A DNA stretch of 64,000 bases from assembly GCA_016699305.1 (NCBI GenBank), contig CP064970.1, positions 1,984,001-2,048,000 on the forward strand. The letters run 5' to 3'. Of this stretch, positions 28,601-36,660 are shown piece by piece. This stretch comes from Alphaproteobacteria bacterium. GTDB taxonomy: Bacteria; Pseudomonadota; Alphaproteobacteria; GCA-016699305. A program made the position numbers and the translations under genes. Positions within the stretch are counted from its first letter, which is position 1; each line of letters starts with the position of its first letter. Below the pieces are notes generated by a model. The model worked only from the letters and a program-made list of their open reading frames with translations, made no database searches and was not told where the DNA came from.

Positions 28601-29149
28601 CCAGACGAGGACGAACCCGCGCTGCTTTCCCCTCTGGATCATGGGCAGGCATCTCACAGCCTGTTGCAGCGGGGACAGGTGGTCCACCGTTTGCTGCAAT
28701 GGTTGCCGGATATGCCCGCCCAGAAACGGGCACAGGCTTGTCATGACTATCTGGACGCCGTCGTGGCGGATTGGGACTCATCCTGGCGGCATGCGACGGC
28801 GCGCGAAGTGATGGCGGTGTTGGATAGTCCCGAATGGGCCGCTTTGTTCGGTCCTAACAGTCGGGCGGAAGTGCCGGTGACGGGGTTGTTGCCCGGCGGT
28901 CGCGTGTTGTCTGGCCAGATCGACCGTTTATGCGTCACGGATCAGGACGTGTTGATCGTGGACTATAAAAGCCAGCGTCGCCCGCCCGAATCGCCCCAGG
29001 ACACACCGCCCGCTTACCTCAATCAGATGCGGGCCTATGCCCAAGCCATGGCGGCCATCTACCCCAAGCATCGCACACGATGCTTTCTGCTATGGACCGT
29101 AGGCCCTTGTCTGATGGAATTGCCGCAGGAGCTTGTGCAAGCGGGATAG
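25685..29149 (+). CDS. addA: Double-strand break repair helicase AddA
   Basis: UvrD-like helicase and nuclease subunit of AddAB, 1154 residues. Walker A is SASAGSGKTKVLVDRV near residue 36 and the Q-motif region sits just before. CLTYTRAAAAEMAERL is motif Ia and ILLDEAQDTSPSQW is Walker B. VGDPKQSIYSFQGA, MTVHGAKGLQAPIV and YVALTRAEE follow as later helicase motifs. The C-terminus has the nuclease signature VLIVDYKSQRRPP. It is coupled to the HAD gene and separated from addB by the hem cluster. Confidence 0.95.
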   Translation: MRKGDEESASPDESLSPDVVQRSASNPAVSAWVSASAGSGKTKVLVDRVLRLLLTGTRPGAILCLTYTRAAAAEMAERLLHGTLARWVSMDEGELSLKLADLTGSAPTARMCQEARRLFARVLDAPDGGVRFLTLHSFCQSLLGRFPVEAGVPPHAAVVESAEQNWLMRQACEACFRAAGQEPNAPLADALDLLAGEFGENLRDELLPDMTASDGQLRDLLDAHGGLDGAIRAMRDFLGLRDGETSKSALQAFSSDAAFDAPSLRRAAACLVNDGSDAEKKRGRAILDWLEDPAKRVMGFPAYRKNFVTDKNTINARMTTKAVREKHPDVEAILVAEGQRLLDADDRRYALICGETSAALLILASQVQAEYTRRKRQRGLLDYGDLVHHAVRLLERPGIAPWVLYKLDGGLDHILLDEAQDTSPSQWRLLRSLTEDFFAGSGARDVARTIFAVGDPKQSIYSFQGADPQGFSDMHDYFKKRIEDAKAELASIPMRTSFRSHQVVLDTVDAVFSTPTALDGVAAEPLKHHVCAAHRGMAGRVEIWPLAREEDSQDQDDEDDAPVKSVQILTNRLADRIQAMLQDESLAARGRRIQPRDMMVLLRKREPMAGQLVRALKQRGVPVAGDDRVRLAEQGAVQDVLALLRFVLLPQDDMNLAAVLRGPLLSFDDDQLFELAYGRQASLWDRLHHSEKPWAESARVYLQSWLARADALPPFEFVAAVLEMPCPTAVSGRQALIECLGSQAIEALAELLTALLDEERLRPPSLQVMVQRLQQAQEEMRREAQRDANGPGEVRIMTVHGAKGLQAPIVILPDMHASSRKNARLLQGQDSHGRPLILIRRASDQMPKATQVFMDAAAKRDEQEYRRLLYVALTRAEECLVLAGWEQKRGGGASYETSWYDLCKKALAPIALSQEHPEGIVHILETEQTAPSLRGGPIRAQAMRQMDMAIPDWLRRPAPPEETPPRPLTPSRPDEDEPALLSPLDHGQASHSLLQRGQVVHRLLQWLPDMPAQKRAQACHDYLDAVVADWDSSWRHATAREVMAVLDSPEWAALFGPNSRAEVPVTGLLPGGRVLSGQIDRLCVTDQDVLIVDYKSQRRPPESPQDTPPAYLNQMRAYAQAMAAIYPKHRTRCFLLWTVGPCLMELPQELVQAG

Positions 29150-29150
29150 C

Positions 29151-29813
29151 CTAGTCTTCCTCATCGGCGGAATCCATGCCGCCGATCATCATGTCATGCT
29201 CGGTGATGCGGATCAGTCCTTGCGTCGTGATTTCCATCTTGGTGCGGAAGATACAGTTTTGAAACAGCATCGCCGCCGCCACTGTGTAAATGCCGTTCGA
29301 TTCAATATTCAGCACGCGGGGAGGACAGATGCCCTGCACGGTTCGGACACGTTCGGCCATTTTCTCTTGCTCTTGCGGACTGGCACCTTGGTCGGCGGCT
29401 TCCTGAGCGGCCTTTTCCGGGGTCATATCTTCAAGCTTTTCGACCACCGCCATCGGGCCATGCGTGCCGACCACGCAGGCAAAGAAAAAACCGACATAAG
29501 AGGGGATGTTCCCAGCATCTAAAATCAAGGGCGCCCATTCGTTGGCCGTATATATCGGGCGGTTGGTCCCGTCCAGGACCAAGGTCGCTTCCTCTTCCTC
29601 GCAGCCCGGCTTATGCAAGGCATAGATGCTGGCTTGCGGATTCTGGCTGGGGTCGGTCAGTTCATAGAAAACATATTGATCGTAAAAAGCCAATTTTGCC
29701 TGGCGTACGCGGATGACGGCGGGCTTCATGTCCACATCCTTCAGATGCGGCATGATCTCGGCCACCACGCGCATGCCTTCCATGCGCTCCATTTGCCTCC
29801 AATTAATATGCAT
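29151..29813 (-). CDS. Unknown conserved-looking protein
   Basis: A predicted soluble protein of about 220 residues, not recognised. No signal peptide or membrane segment is seen. Notable parts are an acidic Cys-containing stretch KPGCEEEEATLVLDG, a hydrophobic core SYVGFFFACVVG, an E/Q-rich helix (EDMTPEKAAQEAADQGAS, then EQEKMAERVRTVQ) and an acidic C-terminal tail SADEED. Codon use fits the chromosome. The start at 29813 follows TTGGAG; a frame to 29858 is also open. It ends two bases from the addA stop, convergent. The steady amino-acid composition and clean frame suggest a real gene, but no function can be given. Confidence 0.6.
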   Translation of the reverse strand: MHINWRQMERMEGMRVVAEIMPHLKDVDMKPAVIRVRQAKLAFYDQYVFYELTDPSQNPQASIYALHKPGCEEEEATLVLDGTNRPIYTANEWAPLILDAGNIPSYVGFFFACVVGTHGPMAVVEKLEDMTPEKAAQEAADQGASPQEQEKMAERVRTVQGICPPRVLNIESNGIYTVAAAMLFQNCIFRTKMEITTQGLIRITEHDMMIGGMDSADEED

Positions 29814-29983
29814 GCTGACACGACTCCAATAGCGGGAAGGACCACCGTATTTTGGCACAGGATTCCACGCCGGACCACCACCGAATTGTGCTTATTAGTC
29901 ACTGGTCACACAGCTTGGAATGCTTGGTGGCTGCATGCGTGAACATTCTAACCCGCAGCACTATCGGCCAAGACAGGAGATGG

Positions 29984-30003
29984 ACTCCCGCCTTCGCGGG
30001 AGT
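29984..30003. repeat. Palindromic intergenic repeat unit
   Basis: ACTCCCGC-CTTC-GCGGGAGT is a perfect 8-bp inverted repeat within GATGGACTCCCGCCTTCG, followed by TGACG. This is the well-known type of dispersed palindrome (GATTCCCGCCTTCGCGGGAATGACG-like) seen in many alphaproteobacteria. A fragment of a partner arm, TGTCATGCCCGCGCAGG, lies at 30071-30087, just before the IS. The region 29859-30163 holds no other recognisable gene. Confidence 0.6.
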
Positions 30004-30099
30004 GACGCATGGGGAGAGGGAGGCTCACAACAAGGCATGCTCTATTCATATAAAAATGACCCTCTCAACCTGTCATGCCCGCGCAGGTGTATTATACCG

Positions 30100-31224
30100 C
30101 CTGGTTGTATAGACAAACCATCTCTCTGCCGAGGGGTAGAGTATCTTGAACAGCGGGGTTGGCATGCAGATTAGATTGCACGCGAATGCGCGGACGACGC
30201 CCAGACAGAGGGCGTATATACAGCAGAGCAAGGCCTCGGTGGCGAGACTGGCCGAGGAGCTTGGCGTGTCGGAGACGGTCATCCGCCGGTGGCGGGCGCG
30301 AGATGACGTTCATGACCGCTCCAGCAAGCGCCATAACCTCAATCAAAGCACCAACATGGTCGAGGAAGAGTTGATCATCGGCTTGCGACAGGAGGTTGGG
30401 CTCAGTTTCGACGACATCACCGAGGTCATGCGGCGCTGCGTCAACCCGCGCTTGTCACGCAGCGCGATCGTGCGGTGTTTGCACCGTCGAGGCGCGGCGG
30501 CGCGTGCCCCAGAAGCAAGCGATGCCGCGCCTCGACCCGGCCGCTTCCCGGACGTCCCCTGCGGGTTCATTCACATAGATCTCAAGCATCTCACCCGCCT
30601 GCAAGGCAAGCCCAGCTTCATCTTCATGGCCGTCGACCGGGCGACCCGCTTCGCCCACATTGAGGTCATCCCTGCCCGCGATGCGGTCACCGTCGCGGGC
30701 TGCCTGGAGCGCTTCCTGGCCGCCTTCCCCCATAAGGTTCACACGATCCTGACCGACAACGGCAGCGAGTTCACCGACCGCTTCGGCGGTGCCCGCTGGA
30801 CGCCCCAGGGCCGCACGCCCACCGGCAACCACCCCTTCGACCGCGTCTGCGCCGCCCACGGCATCGACCATCGACTGACCAAGCCCTTCCATCCCCAGAC
30901 CAACGGCATGGTCGAACGCTTCAACCGACGCATCGCCGAGGCCCTCCGCACATGCCCCGCCGCAGCATCCAATCAGGGCAAAAACAAGTTCCTCTCCCAC
31001 GACCAGCGCAACGCCTTCCTCCACACCTTCGTTGCCAACTACAACAAAACGCGCCTACGATGCCTCAACTACACTGATCCTATCTCTCGCCTACTCAACC
31101 TGGCGGAAGACAACACGCAGGCGGGCATCCATCACCTGTCTTTCACGCTGTCGCTGAATCGCAGATTCTTCATCTCCATCACAGCGGCTGACGCCGCTTC
31201 ATAGATATTTGTGAACAGTGCCTA
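30100..31224 (+). mobile_element. IS481-type insertion sequence (ends approximate)
   Basis: The transposase gene is flanked by imperfectly matching ends. On the left, TGT then ACAAACCATCT lies at 30106-30121; on the right, read inward on the minus strand, TGTTCACAAATATCT lies at about 31204-31219. The match is partial and no target duplication was found, so the boundaries are tentative. The element lies between the unknown gene at 29151 and the end of the Tad operon, only about 18 bases from the tadC stop. Confidence 0.55.
30164..31204 (+). CDS. IS481 family transposase
   Basis: DDE transposase of about 346 residues. The N-terminus (HANARTTPRQRAYIQ) and a helix-turn-helix (SVARLAEELGVSETVIRRW) bind the element ends. 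The rve catalytic core has HIDLKHL for the first Asp, ILTDNGSEFTDR for the second Asp and NGMVERFNRRIAEAL for the Glu. The frame is intact, so it may be active. ATG at 30164 follows a GGGG tract; a TTG 18 bases earlier is possible. Confidence 0.92.
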   Translation: MQIRLHANARTTPRQRAYIQQSKASVARLAEELGVSETVIRRWRARDDVHDRSSKRHNLNQSTNMVEEELIIGLRQEVGLSFDDITEVMRRCVNPRLSRSAIVRCLHRRGAAARAPEASDAAPRPGRFPDVPCGFIHIDLKHLTRLQGKPSFIFMAVDRATRFAHIEVIPARDAVTVAGCLERFLAAFPHKVHTILTDNGSEFTDRFGGARWTPQGRTPTGNHPFDRVCAAHGIDHRLTKPFHPQTNGMVERFNRRIAEALRTCPAAASNQGKNKFLSHDQRNAFLHTFVANYNKTRLRCLNYTDPISRLLNLAEDNTQAGIHHLSFTLSLNRRFFISITAADAAS

Positions 31225-32190
31225 GCCTTTATTCATGGTGTCGATGACACGCAGTGCGGCAGGGCCGATCAGGACAGAAAACAGGGGCGGCAAGATAAAA
31301 ATAATCATGGGCACGGTCAGGATCACCGGCAGCTTAGCGGCGCGTTCTTCGGCCTTCATCATGCGTTCTTCGCGCATTTCGGCGGCCAGAACGCGCAAAG
31401 CCTGGGCCAGTGGCGTGCCATAGCGTTCCGTCTGGACCAGGGTGTTCACGAGAGCCTGGATGCCTGGCAGCGGTACGCGCTCATTCAAATTGGCCAGGGC
31501 CTTGTGACGCTCGGGCAAGAACCCCAACTCGATGCCGGTCAAGCCGACTTCCTCGCTCAATTCGGGACAAGCGACGGCCATTTCGCGGCTGACGCGATCC
31601 AGTGCGGCGTCCAGGCTTAATCCCGCCTCGGCGCAGATCACCAAAAGATCAAAGCCATCGGGCAGAAATTTTCGCAGAATGCTCAGGCGCTTTTGTTGAG
31701 CGTTTTTCAGATACAATTCAGGCAAAAAGTAACTGGCGATGGTGACCAGAAAGCACAAGACGAAAGCTTGTGGCTTGCTCATCTCCCAGACTTGCAGCAC
31801 AAAGACCATCAGCGCCACGCCTGCGCCGCCGAGCATGGGCGCGAAGACGCGCACAAACATATAGATAATCAGCGACTCCTGAGACCGCCAACCCGCGCGC
31901 GCCAGCTTCATGCGGATTTCGTTGGCGGTGTTGCCTTTGGCCAGTTTGAGTTTTTCCACCACGTTCTTCATCATGCCGATACGCTGCGCGACCATATTCT
32001 TGCGACGTGACGGCCTGGCGCTGATGGCGGCATGCATGGCCGAGCGGCGGTCTTGTAGGCTCTTTAGACGCTGCGGCAGAGGGTCCTTGTCCAGTAAGGC
32101 GCGCCATACCAGAAACACCACCACCAAGGCCGAGCCGCCAAACAGAAAAGTGATTGTCTGGTCGTCTAGGTTGGTGATGAAGTCGAACAT
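31222..32190 (-). CDS. tadC: Tad pilus inner-membrane platform protein TadC
   Basis: GspF-fold platform protein of the Tad/Flp secretion machine, 322 residues. One N-terminal helix, a pair of helices near 95-135, the GspF domain (FDLLVICAEAGLSLDAALDRVSREM, ELGFLPERHKALANL) and a C-terminal helix (LPVILTVPMIIFILPPLFSVL) follow the TadC plan. AGGAGG precedes the ATG. It is the last gene of the leftward cpaA-tadC operon; the IS481 element begins right after it. TadD, TadE and TadF/G genes are not present here. Confidence 0.93.
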   Translation of the reverse strand: MFDFITNLDDQTITFLFGGSALVVVFLVWRALLDKDPLPQRLKSLQDRRSAMHAAISARPSRRKNMVAQRIGMMKNVVEKLKLAKGNTANEIRMKLARAGWRSQESLIIYMFVRVFAPMLGGAGVALMVFVLQVWEMSKPQAFVLCFLVTIASYFLPELYLKNAQQKRLSILRKFLPDGFDLLVICAEAGLSLDAALDRVSREMAVACPELSEEVGLTGIELGFLPERHKALANLNERVPLPGIQALVNTLVQTERYGTPLAQALRVLAAEMREERMMKAEERAAKLPVILTVPMIIFILPPLFSVLIGPAALRVIDTMNKG

Positions 32191-32202
32191 GGCTTCTTCC
32201 TC

Positions 32203-33261
32203 CTAGATCTCGAACTTGACCATGCGGCCCATGACGAAGAATCCCGTCATCAGCCAGCATAATGCGCCGCCACCCACGATATTGCCGCGCGGATCGTCGA
32301 TCAGTGTCATGACATAACTGGGATTCACCAACATCAGCAGGCAAAACATCAGAAAGGGCAATGATCCCAAGATCATCGCGCTTGCGCGTGCCTCGGACGA
32401 CATGGCGCGGATCTTCATCTTCATCTGCTGACGTCGGCGCAACAGGTCGGACAGGTTGCCCAATGTCTCGGCCAGATTACCGCCCGTCTCGCGCTGAATG
32501 GCCATGGCGATAATCAGAAAGCGAAACTCGGCGATATCCAGACGTTTCTCGACCTCCCACATGGCGTCCTCCATGCTGCTGCCCAGATGGATGCGGTCGG
32601 CGATATGGCGAAACTCGACGCCGACGGGATCTCTCATCTCTCGCCCGACGCTGGCGATGGACTCGGAAACCGGCAGGCCCGAACGCAATCCACGGCAGAT
32701 GGAGTCGATGGCCTCGGGAAAATCCTTCAGGAACTTCAAACACCGCTTTTCGCCCATGCGGTTGATGATCTTGTGCGGCAGGAACAGTCCGCCGGCAAGT
32801 CCCGCAAGGCTCATCGTCGTGGGATTAAAGCCCACCGATAAAGCGGCGATCATGGCCGATACCATGCCTGATATCACGATCATGATGCCGTAGGTGCCAA
32901 AGCCGATATCTTTGCCTGTACGGTCCAGCCTTGCGCGCAGACGTGCCGGGTTAGGCATGACGGCGCGTGTGAATTTGCCCCAAGGCGTCAGCTTTGCCCC
33001 GGTATAGTTCCGGCGCGTTAGGCCGCTTGCAACTTTGACGCCCGTGCGGCGCGAGGTGATGGCTTGGTGATCCGAAACCTGTTTCAGCCGTCTTTGTAAG
33101 GCGGCATCGTTGCCGCCTGTCATCATCATGATGATGATAAGCAAACAAACGGCACCGCCGCCCATGATAACCCAGATCGGATCAATGGCGGCAAGGCTAT
33201 TGGCGCTGACGGCTGCGTCGGCGACTGCGGCGGCGACAGGGGCGGGTGCGGTGTCTGTCAT
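32203..33261 (-). CDS. tadB: Tad pilus inner-membrane platform protein TadB
   Basis: Partner of TadC, 352 residues. An Ala-rich N-terminus and first helix (PIWVIMGGGAVCLLIIIMMM) precede two middle helices, the GspF domain (FPEAIDSICRGLRSGLPVSESIASV) and two last helices. The block ETGGNLAETLGNLSDLLRRR is a hallmark of TadB. The start overlaps the cpaF stop (ATGA), so the two are translationally coupled. Confidence 0.93.
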   Translation of the reverse strand: MTDTAPAPVAAAVADAAVSANSLAAIDPIWVIMGGGAVCLLIIIMMMTGGNDAALQRRLKQVSDHQAITSRRTGVKVASGLTRRNYTGAKLTPWGKFTRAVMPNPARLRARLDRTGKDIGFGTYGIMIVISGMVSAMIAALSVGFNPTTMSLAGLAGGLFLPHKIINRMGEKRCLKFLKDFPEAIDSICRGLRSGLPVSESIASVGREMRDPVGVEFRHIADRIHLGSSMEDAMWEVEKRLDIAEFRFLIIAMAIQRETGGNLAETLGNLSDLLRRRQQMKMKIRAMSSEARASAMILGSLPFLMFCLLMLVNPSYVMTLIDDPRGNIVGGGALCWLMTGFFVMGRMVKFEI

Positions 33262-34970
33262 CGTTGATGATCCTTGTCTCGCTCATGGTCGCGGGAGGAA
33301 CGTCCGGGCGGCTCGCCGCGCGTATCGGCGAACATGGCTTCCAACAGGGGTTTCTCTAGCCCGAAATACGACGCCTTGGGCGCGAAATGCGGATGCAAAC
33401 CGCTGGATCTATAGATGACGTTTAGCTTGCCATCGGCGGTCTCGCCATCAACTTCGCAGGTGAACAAGTCCTGCATGGTGACCACCTCGCCCTCCATGCC
33501 GGTCACTTCGCTGATATAGGTGACACGGCGGCCCCCGTCGCGCATGCGGCTGACCTGTACGACAAGATCTATCGCCGATGCGATCTGTGTCCGCACGGCG
33601 CGCGGCGATAGGTTGACGCCGCCCAATCCCACCATATTTTCCAGACGCATCAAGGCTTCGCGCGGTCGGTTGGCGTGGACGGTGGATAAGGATCCGTCGT
33701 GGCCGGTGTTCATCGCCTGAAGCATATCGATGGCCTCGGCACCGCGAGTCTCGCCCAAGATGATACGGTCGGGGCGCATACGCAAAGCGTTCTTTAGCAA
33801 GTCGCGCATGGTGATTTCGCCATGTCCTTCTAAGTTCGCGGGCCGCGTTTCCAGGCGCACCACATGCGGCTGCTGCAATTGCAGCTCGGCGGCGTCTTCG
33901 ATGGTCACGATGCGCTCGCCAGCGTCGATCATCTGCGAGATGGCGTTCAGCAACGTCGTCTTGCCCGATCCCGTACCGCCCGAGATCAAGATGTTCAACT
34001 TACAGCGTCCGGCGATCCGCAACACGGTGGCCATGGCGGGCGATATGCTGTTGAACTTTTGCATCACGTCCAGCGTGATCTTCTTCTTCGAGAACTTACG
34101 GATGGTGATGGTGGCGCCGTCGATCGCCAGAGGCGGGATAATGATATTGACGCGGCTGCCGTCCAAAAGTCGGGCATCGCAAAGCGGCGTGCTTTCGTCG
34201 ATGCGGCGACCGATGGCGGTGACGATGCGCGTGGCGATGCTCATCACATGGCCGTTGTCGCGGAACTGCACATCGGATAACTGCAAACGCCCGGCTTTTT
34301 CGATATAGACCTGCTTGCAGCCATTGACCATGATCTCCGAGACGCTTTCCTCGGCCAGCAAAGGTTCCAAAGGTCCAAGGCCCAGCATGTCGTCCAGCAT
34401 GCGGGTCACCAGCTCCTGGCGCTCGGTCGAGTTCAGCTGAATCTTTTGTTCGGCCAGCAATTCGACGATCAGCGTGCTGATATCCTTGGTTAGGTCGGCG
34501 CGGCTTAGCTTAGCGGCGGCGGCGGTATCGATGCGCTCCATCAAGATCGGCTGTAACCTGGTCTTGGCTTGATCGACCGTGGATCGTGTGGGCGTGGCTG
34601 GCCGCTGCGTGGCCTCGGCAGACGGCTGCGGGGACGGAGCCAAGACAACAGGCGCGGCGACAGGTGCCGCAGGGACCAAGTTTTCCAAGGGCTTGGTGGT
34701 GTCGAATGTGGGAACCATCGATGATGCGACAAGGGCAGGCTGTGCTTTGGGCGCTTCGGGCAGCAGGTCGTTGACCAAAAGAGTCAGCAGATCGCGTTGA
34801 TCCAGCAAGGTCAGGCTGATTTGCTGTTCGGCCATCATCGGGCCCAACATGGCCTTAACCTCGCGCGCCACCTCGGCGCGGGGCATGGCGCGTTTGGCGG
34901 GATCCAAACGCTCTTTGATAAGAGGCAAAAACTTGTCCCGCAAGGCGGCTAGGGTGCTGATCGTGCTCAT
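33258..34970 (-). CDS. cpaF: Tad pilus assembly ATPase CpaF/TadA, with duplicated N-terminal module
   Basis: Hexameric secretion ATPase of about 570 residues that powers pilus assembly. The VirB11/GspE core has Walker A ISGGTGSGKTTLLNAI, Asp box and Walker B ALRMRPDRIILGETRGAEA, and the His box GHDGSLSTVHANRP. Upstream, residues 10-70 and 136-196 are two copies of one helical module: P16/P141, E20-R21/E145-R146, R31-A32/R157-A158, A47-E48-Q49/A173-E174-Q175 and L61/L187 align at a nearly constant offset. They are joined by a Pro/Ala-rich linker (71-134). Most CpaF proteins have one such module. AAGGGAG fixes the start at 34970. Confidence 0.95.
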   Translation of the reverse strand: MSTISTLAALRDKFLPLIKERLDPAKRAMPRAEVAREVKAMLGPMMAEQQISLTLLDQRDLLTLLVNDLLPEAPKAQPALVASSMVPTFDTTKPLENLVPAAPVAAPVVLAPSPQPSAEATQRPATPTRSTVDQAKTRLQPILMERIDTAAAAKLSRADLTKDISTLIVELLAEQKIQLNSTERQELVTRMLDDMLGLGPLEPLLAEESVSEIMVNGCKQVYIEKAGRLQLSDVQFRDNGHVMSIATRIVTAIGRRIDESTPLCDARLLDGSRVNIIIPPLAIDGATITIRKFSKKKITLDVMQKFNSISPAMATVLRIAGRCKLNILISGGTGSGKTTLLNAISQMIDAGERIVTIEDAAELQLQQPHVVRLETRPANLEGHGEITMRDLLKNALRMRPDRIILGETRGAEAIDMLQAMNTGHDGSLSTVHANRPREALMRLENMVGLGGVNLSPRAVRTQIASAIDLVVQVSRMRDGGRRVTYISEVTGMEGEVVTMQDLFTCEVDGETADGKLNVIYRSSGLHPHFAPKASYFGLEKPLLEAMFADTRGEPPGRSSRDHERDKDHQR

Positions 34971-34987
34971 AGGCTCCCTTTCCTTCC

Positions 34988-36217
34988 TTATGCCGGCTTC
35001 TTGCCTATGCCGAACCAAGCGTTCTTGGTCGCGGTCTTGGGCGTGACGCCAGAGAGACGCTGTGCCAGTGGCCGCAAAGCGGTTACCAGCGGTGAATTGG
35101 GCATCACCTCGCCCAGGGCCTTGCCAAGATTGGCGGCTTCGCGCAATCCCTTGCCGTCGTCGGGCAACAGGTAATCCAGCTTGCCTTGGACGCCGCGTTC
35201 GAAGGTGGCCTGGTCGATCTGCTGGCGGCCCGCGTCACGATTGCCGCCATAGGCGGCCAGTATGCAAGGCGGAGGCGCGGTGCCTTCATTGCCCAGCCCC
35301 TTAAGCACATCTTTGACGCGGTTGATGTCGCGGATGCTGATGAGCGAAAAATCGCCGACCATCATCACTGAGTCCGCTTCGGCCAGGAAACTGCGCGCCC
35401 CGGGCAGAAGCCAGCGTGGCATGTCCAGCAAGATCATGTCGAAATGCCCGCGCAATTCGCGCAGCAGGGCGGAGCCGGCCATGGAATCGAAAATGAACGA
35501 GGCTTCTAACGCCTCCTCGCTGCCCAAGACGGAAAGTTTGTCGCTTTCGCTGATAAGCGAGCTAGCGACCATCAGCCCGTCCACGCGGGTCGGGGTTTCC
35601 AGCAATTCGCGCAATCCTCTGCCCGGCTCCAGGTCCAGTGCCAATGCGCTGATGCCGTAGTGCAGGTCCAGATCCCACAACAACGTGTTGATCTTAAGCT
35701 CATGGGCGCACAGCCATGCCACGTTGACCGCGACGGTGCTGGCACCCACGCCGCCGCGCGCGCCGCAGATGATGGTAAAACGCCCGGGTCTACGCTCGGC
35801 CGCCGCGCCGGTGATCGCGGCGCGCTGAGCCTTGTCCACCGTTGCCGCCAGCAGCTTGACGGATAGCGGCTTGACCAGATAATCCACGATGCCGTTGGCG
35901 AGCAGGTCATGATAGAGCCGCACATCGTTGATCGAGCCGATGGCGATGACCCGGGCGATATTGGCGCACATGGACGCGATGGGTAAAATATGCTCGACAG
36001 GGTCTTCGTGCCCGTCGATATCAACGACCAGGACACCCGGTGGCGTGGCGTTGCTTAGTAACTGTACGACAAGATCTGGGCCGCCATATTGCACTGTGGA
36101 TTCGGGCATGGATTGTGAACGGGCGTAGTCTTGCAGGACCTTCGCCGACTCGTCGTCGGTAACGAAGGCCATGAATTCAGAATGCAAACTGGTCTTATCT
36201 TCATGACTGGATGACAT
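34988..36217 (-). CDS. cpaE: Tad pilus localisation protein CpaE/TadZ
   Basis: A 409-residue protein with an N-terminal receiver-like domain (VLVVDIDGHEDPVEHIL, YLVKPLSVKLLAATV) and a C-terminal ParA/MinD-type ATPase. Its P-loop IICGARGGVGASTVAVNVAW has Arg where classical deviant Walker motifs have Lys. LLWDLDLHYGISALALDL and MILLDMPRWLLPG are the next switch motifs. CpaE/TadZ places the pilus machine at the pole. It lies between cpaD and cpaF; AGGAGG is 16 bases before the annotated ATG, so the true start may differ slightly. Confidence 0.92.
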   Translation of the reverse strand: MSSSHEDKTSLHSEFMAFVTDDESAKVLQDYARSQSMPESTVQYGGPDLVVQLLSNATPPGVLVVDIDGHEDPVEHILPIASMCANIARVIAIGSINDVRLYHDLLANGIVDYLVKPLSVKLLAATVDKAQRAAITGAAAERRPGRFTIICGARGGVGASTVAVNVAWLCAHELKINTLLWDLDLHYGISALALDLEPGRGLRELLETPTRVDGLMVASSLISESDKLSVLGSEEALEASFIFDSMAGSALLRELRGHFDMILLDMPRWLLPGARSFLAEADSVMMVGDFSLISIRDINRVKDVLKGLGNEGTAPPPCILAAYGGNRDAGRQQIDQATFERGVQGKLDYLLPDDGKGLREAANLGKALGEVMPNSPLVTALRPLAQRLSGVTPKTATKNAWFGIGKKPA

Positions 36218-36243
36218 GGCTCTATCTGGTATGGCCTCCTGCC

Positions 36244-36648
36244 TTAATCGTCTTCGTTGCCGGTGCTGGCTACTGACCGGTCCTGAACCGCCGGCGCGTT
36301 GGGATCAATCAGCGCCTTGGCTTTGCCAAGGCGGTAACGTTTGATGGCCCCGGCTGCCACGATGCCGTCGGCCACAGCAGGGTTATGTCCGCGCAGAAGG
36401 TCCTGGGGGTCTTCGACCATCGAGGCCAGATTGCGCGCGTTGGCGCATCCCCAATCGCTATAGACGGCGTTGGACAGATGATCCTGGTTATCGTCCGACC
36501 ATTTGGCGCAATCGGGCGGTACGGCGATCTTGTTGCCCTTGGCGTCTTCGGTCACCAGAATGCGGTAACGCGGCGTATTGGGGGCTTGGCTGTCCGTCAG
36601 GCAGGAAGACAGCGTCAGCATCAGGGCAATCAGGCAAAAGATGCGCAT
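36244..36648 (-). CDS. cpaD: Short CpaD-type pilus lipoprotein
   Basis: A 134-residue predicted outer-membrane lipoprotein. The signal peptide ends in the lipobox LTLSSC (Cys at about residue 16). The mature part carries the CpaD signature CAKWSDDN...YSDWGCANARNLASMVEDPQDLLRGHNP and a conserved Tyr (IKRYRLGKAKA). Most CpaD proteins are near 200 residues, so this one lacks much of the N-terminal half. TAGGAGG overlaps the cpaC region and fixes the start. Position between cpaC and cpaE supports the call. Confidence 0.85.
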   Translation of the reverse strand: MRIFCLIALMLTLSSCLTDSQAPNTPRYRILVTEDAKGNKIAVPPDCAKWSDDNQDHLSNAVYSDWGCANARNLASMVEDPQDLLRGHNPAVADGIVAAGAIKRYRLGKAKALIDPNAPAVQDRSVASTGNEDD

Positions 36649-36660
36649 GTCGGTTTCCTC

